64,000 bases of DNA from Spinactinospora alkalitolerans (GCF_013408795.1 NZ_JACCCC010000001.1:1612001-1676000); one strand, 5' to 3'. Counted from the first letter of the stretch, positions 28,457 to 38,233 are shown. Made by a program: numbers and translations. Notes: generated from the letters alone by a model not told the origin.

Positions 28457-31312
28457 ATGCTCGAAAACGAGCCCAGCAGCGGTGCCGAAGGCACCGCGGG
28501 ACATACAACTGAACCGAACGAACCGGCGCCGACGGAATCGGCGGCGACCGATGCGTCCGCGCAGGCCGACACGGCCGCCCGGGAGAAGCGGGCCCGGCGC
28601 CGCAGCGCCGCGACCCGCCCCGCCGGGCCGCCGCCGGAGCCCGAGCCGGCTCCCGCAGCGCCGGTGACCGTACCCGCCACGACCGCGGCCGCGGACGCCG
28701 ACGCCCCGGTCGAGTCAGTCCCGGCCGAGGCCGAGCCGGCGCGGGAGAGCAGGAGGAAGACCTCGCGCGCCACGCGCAGCGCCGGCGCGCCCAAGACCAC
28801 GCGGACCCGCACCCGCAAGGCCAAGGCGGCCGACGAGGCGCCGGCCGCGGCCGATGACGCTGCGGCCGCCACCGGGTCCGAGCCCGCGGCCGCCGCCGAA
28901 TCCGGGGACGCGGCCGAGCCCGGGGACGCGGCCGAGCAGCGGTCCGCGGCGGAGGAGCGTCCGACCGCCGAGTCCGCCCGGCCCGCCGAGGCGCCCGCCG
29001 GTCCCGCCGCGGTGTCCTTCCAACCGCCGATGGTGCTCTTCCAGCCGCCGGTGCCGAGCGAGCGCGCGGAGACGGCCCCCGTCCGCGCCGAGCCGGAGCA
29101 GGAGAGCGTCGACGAGGCCGAGGACGAGGAGACCGCACCGACGGCGGGCGAGGACGCCGAGGACGACCGCCCCTCGCGTCGCCGGCGGCGCCGCGGCGGC
29201 CGCGGCCGGGGCAAGTCGCGCGGCGGCGACGAAGGATTCGACGCGGAATCGGCCGGCGAGTCCAAGGAGCCCGCCGACGAGCGCTCGGGATCGACCGAGA
29301 TCGAGCAGGTCGAGGCCGACTCCACCGATGACGACGCCGGGGAGGACGGCGGCTCCAGCCGCCGTCGCCGCCGCCGTCGCCGCAGGTCCGCCGGTGAGGG
29401 CGGCGAGGAGGCCCCCGGCCCCGACGACCCGCCGAACACGGTGGTGCGGGTGCGCGAGCCGCGCGCCGCGGCGCCCGCCCAGGACGAGGTGCAGGCCGTC
29501 AAGGGCTCAACCCGCCTGGAGGCCAAGAAGCAGCGCCGCCGCGAGGGCCGCGAGCAGGGCCGGCGCCGCGCGCCGATCATCACCGAGTCGGAATTCCTGG
29601 CCCGCCGCGAGTCGGTCAAGCGCGACCTGGTCGTCCGCCGCAACGGCGAGCGCACCCAGATCGCGGTGCTCGAGGACGACGTGCTGGTCGAGCACTACGT
29701 CGACCGCGCCTCCCACAAGTCCTACGTCGGCAACGTCTACCTGGGCCGGGTGCAGAACGTGCTGCCCTCGATGGAGGCGGCGTTCGTCGACATCGGCAAG
29801 GGGCGCAACGCCGTGCTCTACGCCGGCGAGGTCAACTGGGACGCCTCCGGCCTGGAGGGCCAGCCCAAGCGGATCGAGTCGGCGCTGAAGTCGGGCCAGT
29901 CGGTCCTGGTGCAGGTCACCAAGGATCCGCTGGGACACAAGGGCGCCCGGCTGACCAGCCAGATCAGCCTGCCCGGCCGCTACATGGTCTACGTGCCCGA
30001 CGGCTCCATGACCGGCATCAGCCGCAAGCTCCCCGACAAGGAGCGCGCCCGGCTCAAGCAGATCCTGAAGAAGGTCATGCCCGACAACGCCGGCGTCATC
30101 GTGCGCACCGCGGCCGAGGGCGCCAGCGAGGAGGAGCTGGAGCGCGACATCTCGCGCCTGGCCGCCCAGTGGAACTCGATCAAGCGCAAGTCGAAGTCGG
30201 CGACCGCCCCTGCGCTGCTCAACAGCGAGCCCGACCTCACCGTGCGCGTGGTGCGCGACGTCTTCAACGAGGACTTCTCCAGCCTCGTGGTCTCCGGCGA
30301 CGAGGCGTGGTCCACGGTCAAGGAGTACGTCGACTACGTCGCCCCGCACCTGGCCGAGCGCCTGTCGCACTGGTCGGGCGAGCGCGACGTCTTCGAGGCC
30401 TACCGGATCGACGAGCAGATCGCCAAGGCGCTGGAGCGCAAGGTGTGGTTGCCCAGCGGCGGCTCGCTGATCATCGACCGCACCGAGGCCATGACCGTGG
30501 TCGACGTCAACACCGGCAAGTTCACCGGCCAGGGCGGCAACCTCGAGGAGACGGTCACCAAGAACAACCTCGAGGCGGCCGAGGAGATCGTGCGCCAGCT
30601 CCGGCTGCGCGACATCGGCGGCATCATCGTCATCGACTTCATCGACATGGTGCTGGAGAGCAACCGCGACCTCGTGCTGCGGCGCATGCTGGAGTGCCTG
30701 TCCCGGGACCGCACCAAGCACCAGGTGGCCGAGGTCACCTCGCTGGGCCTGGTGCAGATGACCCGCAAGCGGGTCGGCCAGGGGCTGCTGGAGGCGTTCT
30801 CCGAGACCTGCGAGTGCTGCAACGGCCGGGGCCTGCACCTGTCGACCGAGCCGGTCGAGACCAAGTCGGGCGGCGGCAACGGCGGCAACGGCAACGGGCG
30901 CGGCAAGAAGAAGAACAAGGGCGGCTCGGAGAAGGCCGAGAAGCAGGAGAAGGCCGACAAGGCCGACAAGGCCGCCTCCTCCGCCGAGGGCTCCGGCGGT
31001 GACGCCGGGTCCGAGGAGGCCAAGCCCGCCGAGCAGCCGCCGGCCGAGCCCGAGGCGGCGCCGGCGGAGCCCGAGAAGAAGACCACCCGGAGGTCCTCGC
31101 GCCGGAAGAAGGAGGCCGCGGCCGCCGAACCCGCGGCCACCGGCGGCTCCGAGGCGGAGTCCGGTGCGCCAGAGGAGGCGGCCGGGTCCGCCGGCGCCGA
31201 TGACGGCGCCGACGGGGCCGACAGCGGCGCCGAGCGACCGCGTCGGCGCCGGAGCCGGCGGAGCAAGTCCGCCGCGGCGGCCCCCGAATCGGCGGTGGCC
31301 GAGGCGGGGTGA
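28457..31312 (+). CDS. rne: Ribonuclease E/G family endoribonuclease
   Basis: A 951-residue RNase E/G. The catalytic core (about 375-800) contains the S1-like segment SYVGNVYLGRVQNVLPSMEAA, the metal-binding Asp residues in VVDVNTGKFTG and VIDFIDM, and the zinc-link cysteines CECC. The core is flanked by an N-terminal extension of about 370 residues, rich in Ala/Glu/Pro with Arg tracts, and a C-terminal Ala/Glu/Lys-rich tail of about 150 residues. These are likely disordered RNA- and protein-binding scaffolds. It initiates mRNA decay and processes stable RNAs. It is preceded by TIGR03936 and followed by rplU-rpmA-obgE. Confidence 0.95.
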   Translation: MLENEPSSGAEGTAGHTTEPNEPAPTESAATDASAQADTAAREKRARRRSAATRPAGPPPEPEPAPAAPVTVPATTAAADADAPVESVPAEAEPARESRRKTSRATRSAGAPKTTRTRTRKAKAADEAPAAADDAAAATGSEPAAAAESGDAAEPGDAAEQRSAAEERPTAESARPAEAPAGPAAVSFQPPMVLFQPPVPSERAETAPVRAEPEQESVDEAEDEETAPTAGEDAEDDRPSRRRRRRGGRGRGKSRGGDEGFDAESAGESKEPADERSGSTEIEQVEADSTDDDAGEDGGSSRRRRRRRRRSAGEGGEEAPGPDDPPNTVVRVREPRAAAPAQDEVQAVKGSTRLEAKKQRRREGREQGRRRAPIITESEFLARRESVKRDLVVRRNGERTQIAVLEDDVLVEHYVDRASHKSYVGNVYLGRVQNVLPSMEAAFVDIGKGRNAVLYAGEVNWDASGLEGQPKRIESALKSGQSVLVQVTKDPLGHKGARLTSQISLPGRYMVYVPDGSMTGISRKLPDKERARLKQILKKVMPDNAGVIVRTAAEGASEEELERDISRLAAQWNSIKRKSKSATAPALLNSEPDLTVRVVRDVFNEDFSSLVVSGDEAWSTVKEYVDYVAPHLAERLSHWSGERDVFEAYRIDEQIAKALERKVWLPSGGSLIIDRTEAMTVVDVNTGKFTGQGGNLEETVTKNNLEAAEEIVRQLRLRDIGGIIVIDFIDMVLESNRDLVLRRMLECLSRDRTKHQVAEVTSLGLVQMTRKRVGQGLLEAFSETCECCNGRGLHLSTEPVETKSGGGNGGNGNGRGKKKNKGGSEKAEKQEKADKADKAASSAEGSGGDAGSEEAKPAEQPPAEPEAAPAEPEKKTTRRSSRRKKEAAAAEPAATGGSEAESGAPEEAAGSAGADDGADGADSGAERPRRRRSRRSKSAAAAPESAVAEAG

Positions 31313-31334
31313 CCGGCCCGGGGGCGGGTCGGGG

Positions 31335-31352
31335 CGGTCCCACCCGGGACCG
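31335..31352 (+). terminator. Weak hairpin after rne
   Basis: CGGTCCC (31335-31341) / GGGACCG (31346-31352) with an ACCC loop, 22 nt after the rne stop. Confidence 0.4.
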
Positions 31353-31542
31353 TCCGCGGACGTGCTCGCCCCCAACGGGCGGATGGTAATCTAAGGGTCG
31401 GTGCGTCGGCGCGCCCCAAACGTTCGCGCGCCCGAGACCGGCTCCTCGATTCCCACGCCCCCGTTGGGTGGGCGAGTGGTGTTGAGACTGCGGTCGATTT
31501 AGAGCGCATTTTTTCTGAAGCGAGCAGGAAGAGAGTTTCCCG

Positions 31543-31854
31543 GTGTACGCGATCGTGCGAGCGGGCGGCCGACAGGAGAAGGTCTCCGTCGATGACGTCT
31601 TGAACATCGACAAGGTGACCGACCAGATCGGTTCGACGGTGCAGTGGGAGCCGCTGCTGGTCGTCAACGACGGCAAGGTCATCAGCGATGCGGCCGAGCT
31701 CGGTGGCTACCAGGTCACCGCCGAGGTCCTGGGCGAGGCCAAGGGCCCCAAGATCAACATCCTCAAGTACAAGAACAAGACCGGTTACAAGAAGCGCCTG
31801 GGGCACCGCCAGAAGTACACCCAGGTCCGCATCACCGGCATCGCCTCGAAGTAG
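31543..31854 (+). CDS. rplU: 50S ribosomal protein L21
   Basis: A 103-residue protein with the L21 N terminus MYAIVRAGGRQEKVSVDD and the conserved KKRLGHRQKYTQVRITGI C-terminal block. It binds 23S rRNA. The GTG start has GGAAGAGAG at about 8-10 nt. About 190 nt of untranslated sequence precedes it, including a TAATCT -10-like hexamer near 31388 and a CCCAC/GTGGG stem. rpmA follows after 15 nt. Confidence 0.97.
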   Translation: MYAIVRAGGRQEKVSVDDVLNIDKVTDQIGSTVQWEPLLVVNDGKVISDAAELGGYQVTAEVLGEAKGPKINILKYKNKTGYKKRLGHRQKYTQVRITGIASK

Positions 31855-31869
31855 CAGGAGGAGCTCGAA

Positions 31870-32142
31870 ATGGCACACAAGAAGGGCGCATCGTCCAGCC
31901 GTAACGGGCGCGACTCCAACGCCAAGCGGCTCGGCGTCAAGCGCTTCGGCGGCCAGGCCGTCAAGGCCGGCGAGATCCTCGTCCGCCAGCGCGGCACCCA
32001 CTTCCACCCCGGCGACAACGTCGGCCGCGGTGGCGACGACACCCTGTTCGCGCTCGTCGCGGGCCAGGTGGAGTTCGGCACCCGGCGCGGCCGCAAGGCC
32101 GTGAACATCGTCCCGGCCCCTGCCCCGGTTCCCGCGGAATAG
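31870..32142 (+). CDS. rpmA: 50S ribosomal protein L27
   Basis: A 90-residue protein with the classic N terminus [20 protein letters not shown] and the [17 protein letters not shown] core. L27 reaches the peptidyl transferase centre. It has an excellent SD (AGGAGGAG) 8 nt ahead of the ATG. It is cotranscribed with rplU and followed by a strong terminator. Confidence 0.97.
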   Translation: MAHKKGASSSRNGRDSNAKRLGVKRFGGQAVKAGEILVRQRGTHFHPGDNVGRGGDDTLFALVAGQVEFGTRRGRKAVNIVPAPAPVPAE

Positions 32143-32283
32143 GGTCGGCACGCCGAAGCGTTGTGCACCCCGGATACGGGGCCGACACCGGGACCGGTGG
32201 TGGCGAGGGCCACGCGCTCCCCGCGCGAGCGGGAGCGTTTCCGGGTCGGCGCGGTGCAGCGCCAGTGGATTTTCGCAGCACGA

Positions 32284-32310
32284 GGGCGGGCCAGTAGCAC
32301 TGGCCCGCCC
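32284..32310 (+). terminator. Terminator after rpmA
   Basis: Perfect 12-bp inverted repeat GGGCGGGCCAGT / ACTGGCCCGCCC with a 3-nt loop, 30 nt before the obgE start. It may attenuate rather than end transcription into obgE. Confidence 0.7.
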
Positions 32311-32339
32311 TACGTGCGTTCAACCGGCAGGAGAGACAC

Positions 32340-33704
32340 ATGCCCGACTTCGTCGACGAAGCGGTCTTGCACATCAAGGCCGGTGACGGCGGGCACGGCT
32401 GTGCCTCCGTGCACCGGGAGAAGTTCAAACCGCTGGGCGGGCCCGACGGCGGCAACGGCGGCAGGGGCGGCGACGTCGTCCTGGAGGTCGACACCAACAC
32501 CGCGACCCTGCTGGAGTACCAGCGTCGGCCGCACCGCAAGGCCGGCAACGGCACGCCGGGCCAGGGCGGCCACCGCTCCGGGGCCAACGGCGCGGAGCTG
32601 GTGCTCGCCGTGCCCGACGGCACGGTCGTGACGACCACGGCCGGCGAGGTCGTCGCCGACCTGGTGGGGCCGGGGACCCGGCTGGTCATCGCCCAGGGCG
32701 GCAACGGCGGCCTGGGCAACGCCGCGCTGGCCTCGCCCAGGCGCAAGGCCCCGGGGTTCGCCCTGAAGGGCGAGGCCGGCGAGGAGATCGACGTCCGCCT
32801 GGAGATCAAGACCATCGCCGACGTCGGCCTGGTGGGCTTCCCCAGCGCGGGCAAGTCCTCGCTGATCGCGGCGCTGTCCGCCGCGCGGCCCAAGATCGCC
32901 GACTACCCGTTCACCACGCTCATCCCCAACCTCGGCGTGGTGGAGGCCGGAGCCACCCAGTTCGTGGTCGCCGACGTCCCCGGACTGATCCCCGGCGCCA
33001 GCGAGGGCAAGGGGCTGGGCCTGGCCTTCCTGCGCCACGTCGAGCGCTGCTCGACGCTGGTGCACGTGCTGGACTGCGCCACCTACGAGCAGGGCCGCGA
33101 CCCGATCTCCGACCTGGAGGTGATCGAGGCCGAGCTGGCCGCCTACGGCGAGCGGACCGAGGTCGACCTGTCGGACCGGCCGCGCATCGTCGTGCTCAAC
33201 AAGATCGACGTGCCCGAGGCCCGCGAACTCGCCGAGTTCGTCCAGCCGATGCTGGAGGAGCGGGGGCTGAAGGTCATCCGGGTCTCGGCGGCCTCAAGGG
33301 AGGGCCTGCGCGAGCTGTCCTTCGCCATGGGCGAGCAGGTGGCCGCGGCGCGCGCCGCCCGGCCCCCGGCCGAACCCACCCGCCTGGTGCTTCGTCCGCG
33401 CGAGATCGGGGAGATCCCGTTCGAGGTGGTCCCGCTCGGCGACAACACCTTCCGGGTGCGCGGCGACAAACCGGCCCGCTGGGTGCGCCAGACCGACTTC
33501 TCCAACGACGAGGCCGTCGGCTACCTCGCCGACCGGCTGAACCGCCTCGGCATCGAGGACGCCCTGGCCAAGGCCGGTGCCGTCGAGGGCGCCGAGGTCT
33601 ACATCGGCGACGAGGACGACTCCGTGGTCTTCGACTGGGACCCCACGGTCGACGTGGACCAGGCCCCGACCGGCCCGCGCGGCACCGACTCCCGGCTGGG
33701 CTGA
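32340..33704 (+). CDS. obgE: GTPase Obg (ribosome assembly / stringent control)
   Basis: A 454-residue protein: Gly-rich Obg fold (about 1-158), G domain with the G1 loop GFPSAGKSS (166-174), DVPGLIPGA (G3) and NKID (G4), and an OCT domain at about 340-420. A short acidic tail follows. Obg binds the 50S subunit and ppGpp. The ATG has a GGAGAG box 6-8 nt upstream. The order rplU-rpmA-obgE-proB is conserved. Confidence 0.96.
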   Translation: MPDFVDEAVLHIKAGDGGHGCASVHREKFKPLGGPDGGNGGRGGDVVLEVDTNTATLLEYQRRPHRKAGNGTPGQGGHRSGANGAELVLAVPDGTVVTTTAGEVVADLVGPGTRLVIAQGGNGGLGNAALASPRRKAPGFALKGEAGEEIDVRLEIKTIADVGLVGFPSAGKSSLIAALSAARPKIADYPFTTLIPNLGVVEAGATQFVVADVPGLIPGASEGKGLGLAFLRHVERCSTLVHVLDCATYEQGRDPISDLEVIEAELAAYGERTEVDLSDRPRIVVLNKIDVPEARELAEFVQPMLEERGLKVIRVSAASREGLRELSFAMGEQVAAARAARPPAEPTRLVLRPREIGEIPFEVVPLGDNTFRVRGDKPARWVRQTDFSNDEAVGYLADRLNRLGIEDALAKAGAVEGAEVYIGDEDDSVVFDWDPTVDVDQAPTGPRGTDSRLG

Positions 33705-33772
33705 CGTCGCGCGGGGACCCCTGTTCCAGCCGTCTGACCGCTTGAGCGAACACGCAGATTGGAACGTGGGAC

Positions 33773-34984
33773 GTGCACAGCGCACAGTCTGGGGGAGGAT
33801 CGGGCTCCGCGGCCGCGGAGCCCGGGGCGGCGGCGGGCCGCAGGGCGGAGATGACGCGGGCGCGCCGCGTCGTCGTCAAGGTCGGGTCGTCGTCGCTGAC
33901 CACGCACGACGGCCGCATCGACCGCGACAGGATTCGGGAGCTGACCGACGTGCTGGCGGCGCGGCGGGCGGCCGACGTGGAGATCGTGCTGGTCTCCTCC
34001 GGCGCGGTGGCCGCGGGGATGACGCCGCTGGGGCTGGTCACGCGGCCGCGTGACCTCGCCACGCAGCAGGCCGCGGCCAGCGTGGGCCAGGGCCTGCTGG
34101 TGGCGCATTACACCAGGGCGTTCGCCGATCACGGCCTCACGGCCGCGCAGGTCCTGCTCACGGTCGACGACATGATGCGGCGCGCGCACCACCGCAACGC
34201 CCAGCGGACGCTGACCCGGCTGCTCGACATCGGGGCGGTGCCGATCGTCAACGAGAACGACACCGTGGCCACGCACGAGATCCGGTTCGGCGACAACGAC
34301 CGGCTGGCCGCGCTGGTCGCGCACCTGCTGCGGGCCGATGCGCTGCTGCTGCTCTCCGACGTCGACGCGCTCTACGACGGCGATCCCAGCCGTCCGGGCA
34401 CGCGCAGGATCGCCGAGGTCCGGGAGCCGGAGGACCTCGAAGGCGTGGACATCGGCAGCGCGGGCCGGCGCGGGGTAGGCACCGGCGGCATGGTCACCAA
34501 GGTGGAATCGGCGCGGATCGCCACGGAGGCGGGCGTGCCCACCATCCTGACGTCGGCGGCCAACGCCGGGGCCGCGCTGGACGGCGAGCCGGTGGGGACG
34601 TTCTTCGCTCCGGCCCGGCGGCGCAGGCCCTCGACCCGGCAGTTGTGGCTGGCGCACGCCACGGCGGGGCGGGGCAGGGTGGTCCTGGACCCGGGCGCGG
34701 TGCGCGCCGTGCTGGGCGGGCGGGCGTCGCTGCTGCCCGCGGGCGTGATCAAGGTCGAAGGCGAGTTCTCGGCCGGCGATCCCGTGGACCTGTGCGACGA
34801 GGACGGCCGGACCGTGGCGCGCGGCCTGGTCAACTACGACGCGGCCGAGATCCCCAACCTGATGGGCCGCTCCACCCGCTGGCTGGCCCGCGAACTGGGC
34901 CCCGAGTACGAACGCGAGATCGTGCACCGCGACGGCCTGGTGCTGCTGTCGAGGACTCCCCGCCGCAGCGCACCGGCCCCCTGA
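33773..34984 (+). CDS. proB: Glutamate 5-kinase
   Basis: A 403-residue enzyme for the first step of proline synthesis. The amino acid kinase domain starts RVVVKVGSSSLT and contains LVSSGAVAAGM, NENDTVA and GTGGMVTKVESA. The C-terminal PUA domain covers about 300-395. The GTG at 33773 gives a 26-residue Gly/Ser/Ala-rich extension; ATG 33851, right after GGAG, is a possible alternative that begins close to the conserved core. proA, the next pathway gene, is displaced 1.3 kb by an inserted gene. Confidence 0.94.
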   Translation: MHSAQSGGGSGSAAAEPGAAAGRRAEMTRARRVVVKVGSSSLTTHDGRIDRDRIRELTDVLAARRAADVEIVLVSSGAVAAGMTPLGLVTRPRDLATQQAAASVGQGLLVAHYTRAFADHGLTAAQVLLTVDDMMRRAHHRNAQRTLTRLLDIGAVPIVNENDTVATHEIRFGDNDRLAALVAHLLRADALLLLSDVDALYDGDPSRPGTRRIAEVREPEDLEGVDIGSAGRRGVGTGGMVTKVESARIATEAGVPTILTSAANAGAALDGEPVGTFFAPARRRRPSTRQLWLAHATAGRGRVVLDPGAVRAVLGGRASLLPAGVIKVEGEFSAGDPVDLCDEDGRTVARGLVNYDAAEIPNLMGRSTRWLARELGPEYEREIVHRDGLVLLSRTPRRSAPAP

Positions 34985-35025
34985 CGGTCCTGCCCCTGTG
35001 GGCGCAGTTCTCCGTCCACCACTGG

Positions 35026-35076
35026 TGACCTGGAAGGTTGTCGTCAGCGCGCCAGCGCTGGCGGCGCGAAAGGTCA
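35026..35076 (-). repeat. Palindromic intergenic repeat, copy A
   Basis: A 51-bp unit bounded by TGACCT and AGGTCA, with an internal palindrome GCGCCAGCGCTGGCG. Positions 35042-35075 are the exact reverse complement of 36142-36175 (34 bp). It sits 3' of proB. Confidence 0.8.
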
Positions 35077-35116
35077 CGGGTAAAGACAGTCCTCGGACAT
35101 GTGCCACCGGAAGCGG

Positions 35117-36035
35117 TCAGAGGAACAGTAGGCGACCCTGCTCACGAGCCTGTCGATGCTTCATGCAGATGTAGTTGATGCGGCGCTGGATCATCTTCAG
35201 CTCGCCTGTACGGGGCCGCCAACCCGAATCGAGCATTCGTCGCATGAGTTGACGGTAGAAGATCTCTGGATTGACCAGGATCGAGTCGCGGGTGACAACG
35301 AGAACGTTCCAGCCGGCGTCGCCGATGCGGCGCCGCCGTTCCTTATCGTGGCGGGCGGCGTCAAGGGAGTGGTGCTCACGGCCGTCGTACTCCACCGCCT
35401 GATGCAGCTCGGGATATCCCATGTCCAGTCGCACCTTCCCGCCTAACAGCGGGATCTGGCACTCGGGACGTGGGAATCCGGCGTCGATGATCAGGCAGCG
35501 GGTCTGGCTCTCGCCGGGTGATTCGGAGCGGGCGTCTGCCACGGCAAGGATCTGGCGTGCTCGGACGCTGTGAGGCGAGGCGGCCGCCGCCCGGCTGATC
35601 CTGTCGGCCGCCGCAGCGACCGCTCCGGCGCGCAGGAGCTGGTCGACCGCCGCCAGCGCCTGCGGCCGGGACATCCATCCGGCGCAGTCGGTCACGGTCC
35701 TCTCCAAGGAGGTGGCGGTCACTTCACTGACGGCCGCGGTGTGCTCGTCGGGAATGTTCAGTTCGCGGAACACCGCCCCGGGTATGCCTGGGCGCCAGAC
35801 GCCAGACGCCGGACGGCACCGCGGCCTCCAGCGGCCAATGGGCCTCAGGTGCTCCCAGCGGCAGGACGTCGACGCCGTGCAGCACCGCTGCGGTACAGCC
35901 CACGAAGACGATGTTTGGTACGGCGGCACTGAGTTCTTGCGCTCGTGCCGACAGCTTCCGGCCGTAGTCACGGACATGGCGACGCGGGTCGACTCCGGAG
36001 ATATGGGCTCCGTATGGGGGCAGGGGGTTCGTCAT
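35117..36035 (-). pseudogene. Frameshifted AbiEi-like / DUF559 endonuclease-fold gene
   Basis: Two reading frames make one protein. The first begins at 36035 (MTNPLPPYGAHISG) and carries an AbiEi-like segment (VFVGCTAAVLHGVDVLP). The second, from about 35800 to 35117, carries the rest, with a DUF559/Vsr-like endonuclease fold (RLDMGYPELHQAVEYDGREHH, then DKERRRRIGDAGWNVLVVTRDSI). Removing one copy of a 7-bp tandem duplication at 35793-35806 joins the frames exactly (VPSGVWRPGIPGAVF), giving about 303 residues. Such proteins occur singly in actinobacterial genomes, often annotated as type IV antitoxin-like. Here it splits proB from proA and is flanked by inverted repeats. Confidence 0.8.
35793..35806 (-). 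repeat. 7-bp tandem duplication causing the frameshift
   Basis: CGCCAGA twice in tandem, followed by a partial third copy CGCC. Deleting one unit restores a single open frame in the gene on the minus strand. Confidence 0.85.
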
Positions 36036-36141
36036 GCCTGAGTTTCGCCCGTGCGGTCGATGCGGTGCTGCGGCTGTCCACAGGAGCCAGCCGGTCGGCG
36101 GAGTACACCGATGGCCGGGGGCTGTCTCGTCGGTGGACCGC

Positions 36142-36191
36142 GACCTTTCGCGCCGCCAGCGCTGGCGCGCTGACGGCAGCCTTCTCGAGTC
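36142..36191 (+). repeat. Palindromic intergenic repeat, copy B
   Basis: Starts GACCTTTCGCGCC, with inner palindrome CGCCAGCGCTGGCG and the shared tail GCTGACGGCAGCCTTC. It is inverted relative to copy A on the other side of the DUF559 gene, and the same orientation as copy C at 55584. Confidence 0.8.
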
Positions 36192-36330
36192 TGTCGTGGT
36201 TCGGGGAGCTCTGTGACCTGTACTGGATCAGCCGGTGCCGAGCATGAGGGGGCGTTCGTCGATTGATCGGATCGCCGACCGGATAGCCTTCAGGCATAGC
36301 CGACCAGATCGAGAGAGCCGGGACACCACC

Positions 36331-37587
36331 ATGACCGACATCGAGCGGGACGTTCGCGGAGTCGCGGAGCGGGCCAAGGACGCTGCGGCCGACCTCGCAC
36401 CGCTCAACCGGGCCGTGAAGGACGGCGCGCTGCTCGCCGCGGCCGACGCCCTCGTCGAGCGGGCCGAGGAGATCGTCAAGGCCAACGCCGAGGACGTCGC
36501 CCGCGCGCGCGAGAACGGCACGAGCGAGGCGATGATCGACCGGCTCACGCTCACCACCGAGCGGATCGCCGCGATCGCCGACGCCGTCCGCGAGGTCGCC
36601 GAGCTGCCCGACCCGGTCGGCGAGGTGATCCGCGGCAAGACGCTGCCCAACGGGCTGGAGCTGCGCCAGATCCGGGTGCCGCTCGGCGTCATCGGCATCA
36701 TCTACGAGGGCCGCCCCAACGTCACCGTCGACGCCGCCGCGCTGTGCCTGAAGAGCGGCAACGCCGCGCTGCTGCGCGGCTCCTCCTCCGCCTACTCCTC
36801 CAACACCGTGATCGTGGACGTGCTGCGCGGCGCGCTGGAGGGCACCGAGGTCCCGGCCGACGCGGTGCAGCTCGTTCCCGGTGCCGGGAGGGAGTCCGCC
36901 CAGGCGCTCATGCGGGCGCGCGGCCTGGTCGACGTGCTCATCCCGCGCGGCGGCGGCTCCCTCATCCAGACCGTGGTCAACGAGTCCACCGTCCCGGTGA
37001 TCGAGACCGGCGAGGGCAACTGCCACGTCTACGTCGACGAGGCGGCCGACCTCGACAAGGCGCTGGCCATCGCGGTCAACGCCAAGACGCAGCGCTGCTC
37101 GGTGTGCAACACCGCCGAGACGCTGCTGGTGCACGCCGGCATCGCCGAGCGCTTCCTGCCGCCGCTGCTGACGTCCCTGCGCGACCTCGGCGTGACCGTG
37201 CACGGCGACGACCGGGTCCGGCCCTTCGACGACGCCGTCGTGCCCGCCACCGAGGCCGACTGGACCACCGAGTACCTGTCCCTGGACCTCGCGGTGAAGG
37301 TCGTCGACTCCCTCGACGACGCGGTCGCCCACATCCGGGAGTACTCCACGGCGCACACCGAGGCCATCGTGACCGACTCCCAGTCGGCCGCGCGGCGTTT
37401 CGTGTCGCGGGTGGACTCCGCCGCGGTGATGGTCAACGCCTCGACCCGCTTCACCGACGGCGGCGAGTTCGGCTTCGGCGCCGAGATCGGGATCTCCACC
37501 CAGAAGCTGCACGCCCGGGGCCCGATGGGCCTGCCGGAGATGACCTCCACCAAGTACGTGGTGACCGGCGACGGCCACGTCCGCTAA
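36331..37587 (+). CDS. proA: Gamma-glutamyl phosphate reductase
   Basis: A 418-residue aldehyde-dehydrogenase-fold enzyme, the second step of proline synthesis. It shows [19 protein letters not shown], the catalytic cysteine in [15 protein letters not shown] (about residue 258-261) and the C-terminal [13 protein letters not shown] block. ATG 36331 matches the family N terminus; an upstream in-frame ATG (36235) adds 32 unrelated residues. Because it is cut off from proB, it needs its own promoter. TTGATC (36263-36268) and TAGCCT (36284-36289) are candidates, but the 15-nt spacing is poor. Confidence 0.95.
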   Translation: MTDIERDVRGVAERAKDAAADLAPLNRAVKDGALLAAADALVERAEEIVKANAEDVARARENGTSEAMIDRLTLTTERIAAIADAVREVAELPDPVGEVIRGKTLPNGLELRQIRVPLGVIGIIYEGRPNVTVDAAALCLKSGNAALLRGSSSAYSSNTVIVDVLRGALEGTEVPADAVQLVPGAGRESAQALMRARGLVDVLIPRGGGSLIQTVVNESTVPVIETGEGNCHVYVDEAADLDKALAIAVNAKTQRCSVCNTAETLLVHAGIAERFLPPLLTSLRDLGVTVHGDDRVRPFDDAVVPATEADWTTEYLSLDLAVKVVDSLDDAVAHIREYSTAHTEAIVTDSQSAARRFVSRVDSAAVMVNASTRFTDGGEFGFGAEIGISTQKLHARGPMGLPEMTSTKYVVTGDGHVR

Positions 37588-37719
37588 CCTCTCCCGCCCC
37601 GGGCCGTTCGCACCTTTAATAACGGCTTACCCGCGCAGAACGGGTCCCTGCCGCGAAAAGGGTAGGGAGACGCACAGGGCCCCGGACACGGGGCCCCGTG
37701 CCACGGGGGAGGAAGAGTC

Positions 37720-38157
37720 ATGACCACTGCAGCGGAGATCATGCACCGCGGAGCGGAATGCGTGGGGGAGAACGAGACGGTGATGGCGGCCGCGCACAAG
37801 ATGCGCGACCTGGGCGTGGGATCGCTGCCGATCTGCGGCGAGGACGACCGGCTGCACGGCATCATCACCGATCGCGACATCGTCGTGAAGTGCCTGGCCG
37901 AGGACATGGACCCGAACGAGTGCCGGGCCGGGGAAATGGCCGAGGGCACGCCGTTCTGCGCCGGCGCCGACGACGACGTCGACCAGATCCTGACCCGGAT
38001 GATGCGGCACAAGATCAAGCGGATGCCGGTGATCGACAACCACCGGCTGGTCGGCATGATCAGCGAGTCCGACCTCGCGCCCAACCTGTCGGAGGAGCAG
38101 ATCGCCCGGTTGATCGGGTCGATCAAGTCGGGGGAGGCCGACCTCGTGACCGGCTAG
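37720..38157 (+). CDS. CBS-domain protein (Hrp1-like)
   Basis: A 145-residue protein made of two CBS motifs (about 7-60 and 75-130), each with the typical GxxxxxITDRDIV or GMISESDL ending. It resembles the Hrp1 type of actinobacterial stand-alone CBS proteins, which usually sense adenine nucleotides or respond to stress. The ligand cannot be inferred. It has a strong SD (GGGGAGGA) before the ATG. It is convergent with the ebo operon, and the two 3' ends share a long inverted repeat. Confidence 0.85.
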   Translation: MTTAAEIMHRGAECVGENETVMAAAHKMRDLGVGSLPICGEDDRLHGIITDRDIVVKCLAEDMDPNECRAGEMAEGTPFCAGADDDVDQILTRMMRHKIKRMPVIDNHRLVGMISESDLAPNLSEEQIARLIGSIKSGEADLVTG

Positions 38158-38165
38158 CGGCCCTT

Positions 38166-38233
38166 CGCCGGTCGTGACCTCACCGGCGTTCAGAGCATCG
38201 GCCGGTTCGGCGTCCGCGAGGTCACGACCGGCG
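38166..38233. terminator. Long bidirectional hairpin between the CBS gene and eboF
   Basis: Perfect 16-bp arms CGCCGGTCGTGACCTC (38166-38181) / GAGGTCACGACCGGCG (38218-38233), with an inner CCGGC/GCCGG stem. The right arm includes the last codons and stop of eboF. A further GACCTCGTGACCGG copy lies in the 3' end of the CBS gene. Confidence 0.7.

Noticed and set aside
35042-36175. A classical insertion sequence
   Set aside because: Terminal inverted repeats are present but the enclosed gene is not a transposase and no target-site duplication is visible, so I report only a repeat-bounded cassette.
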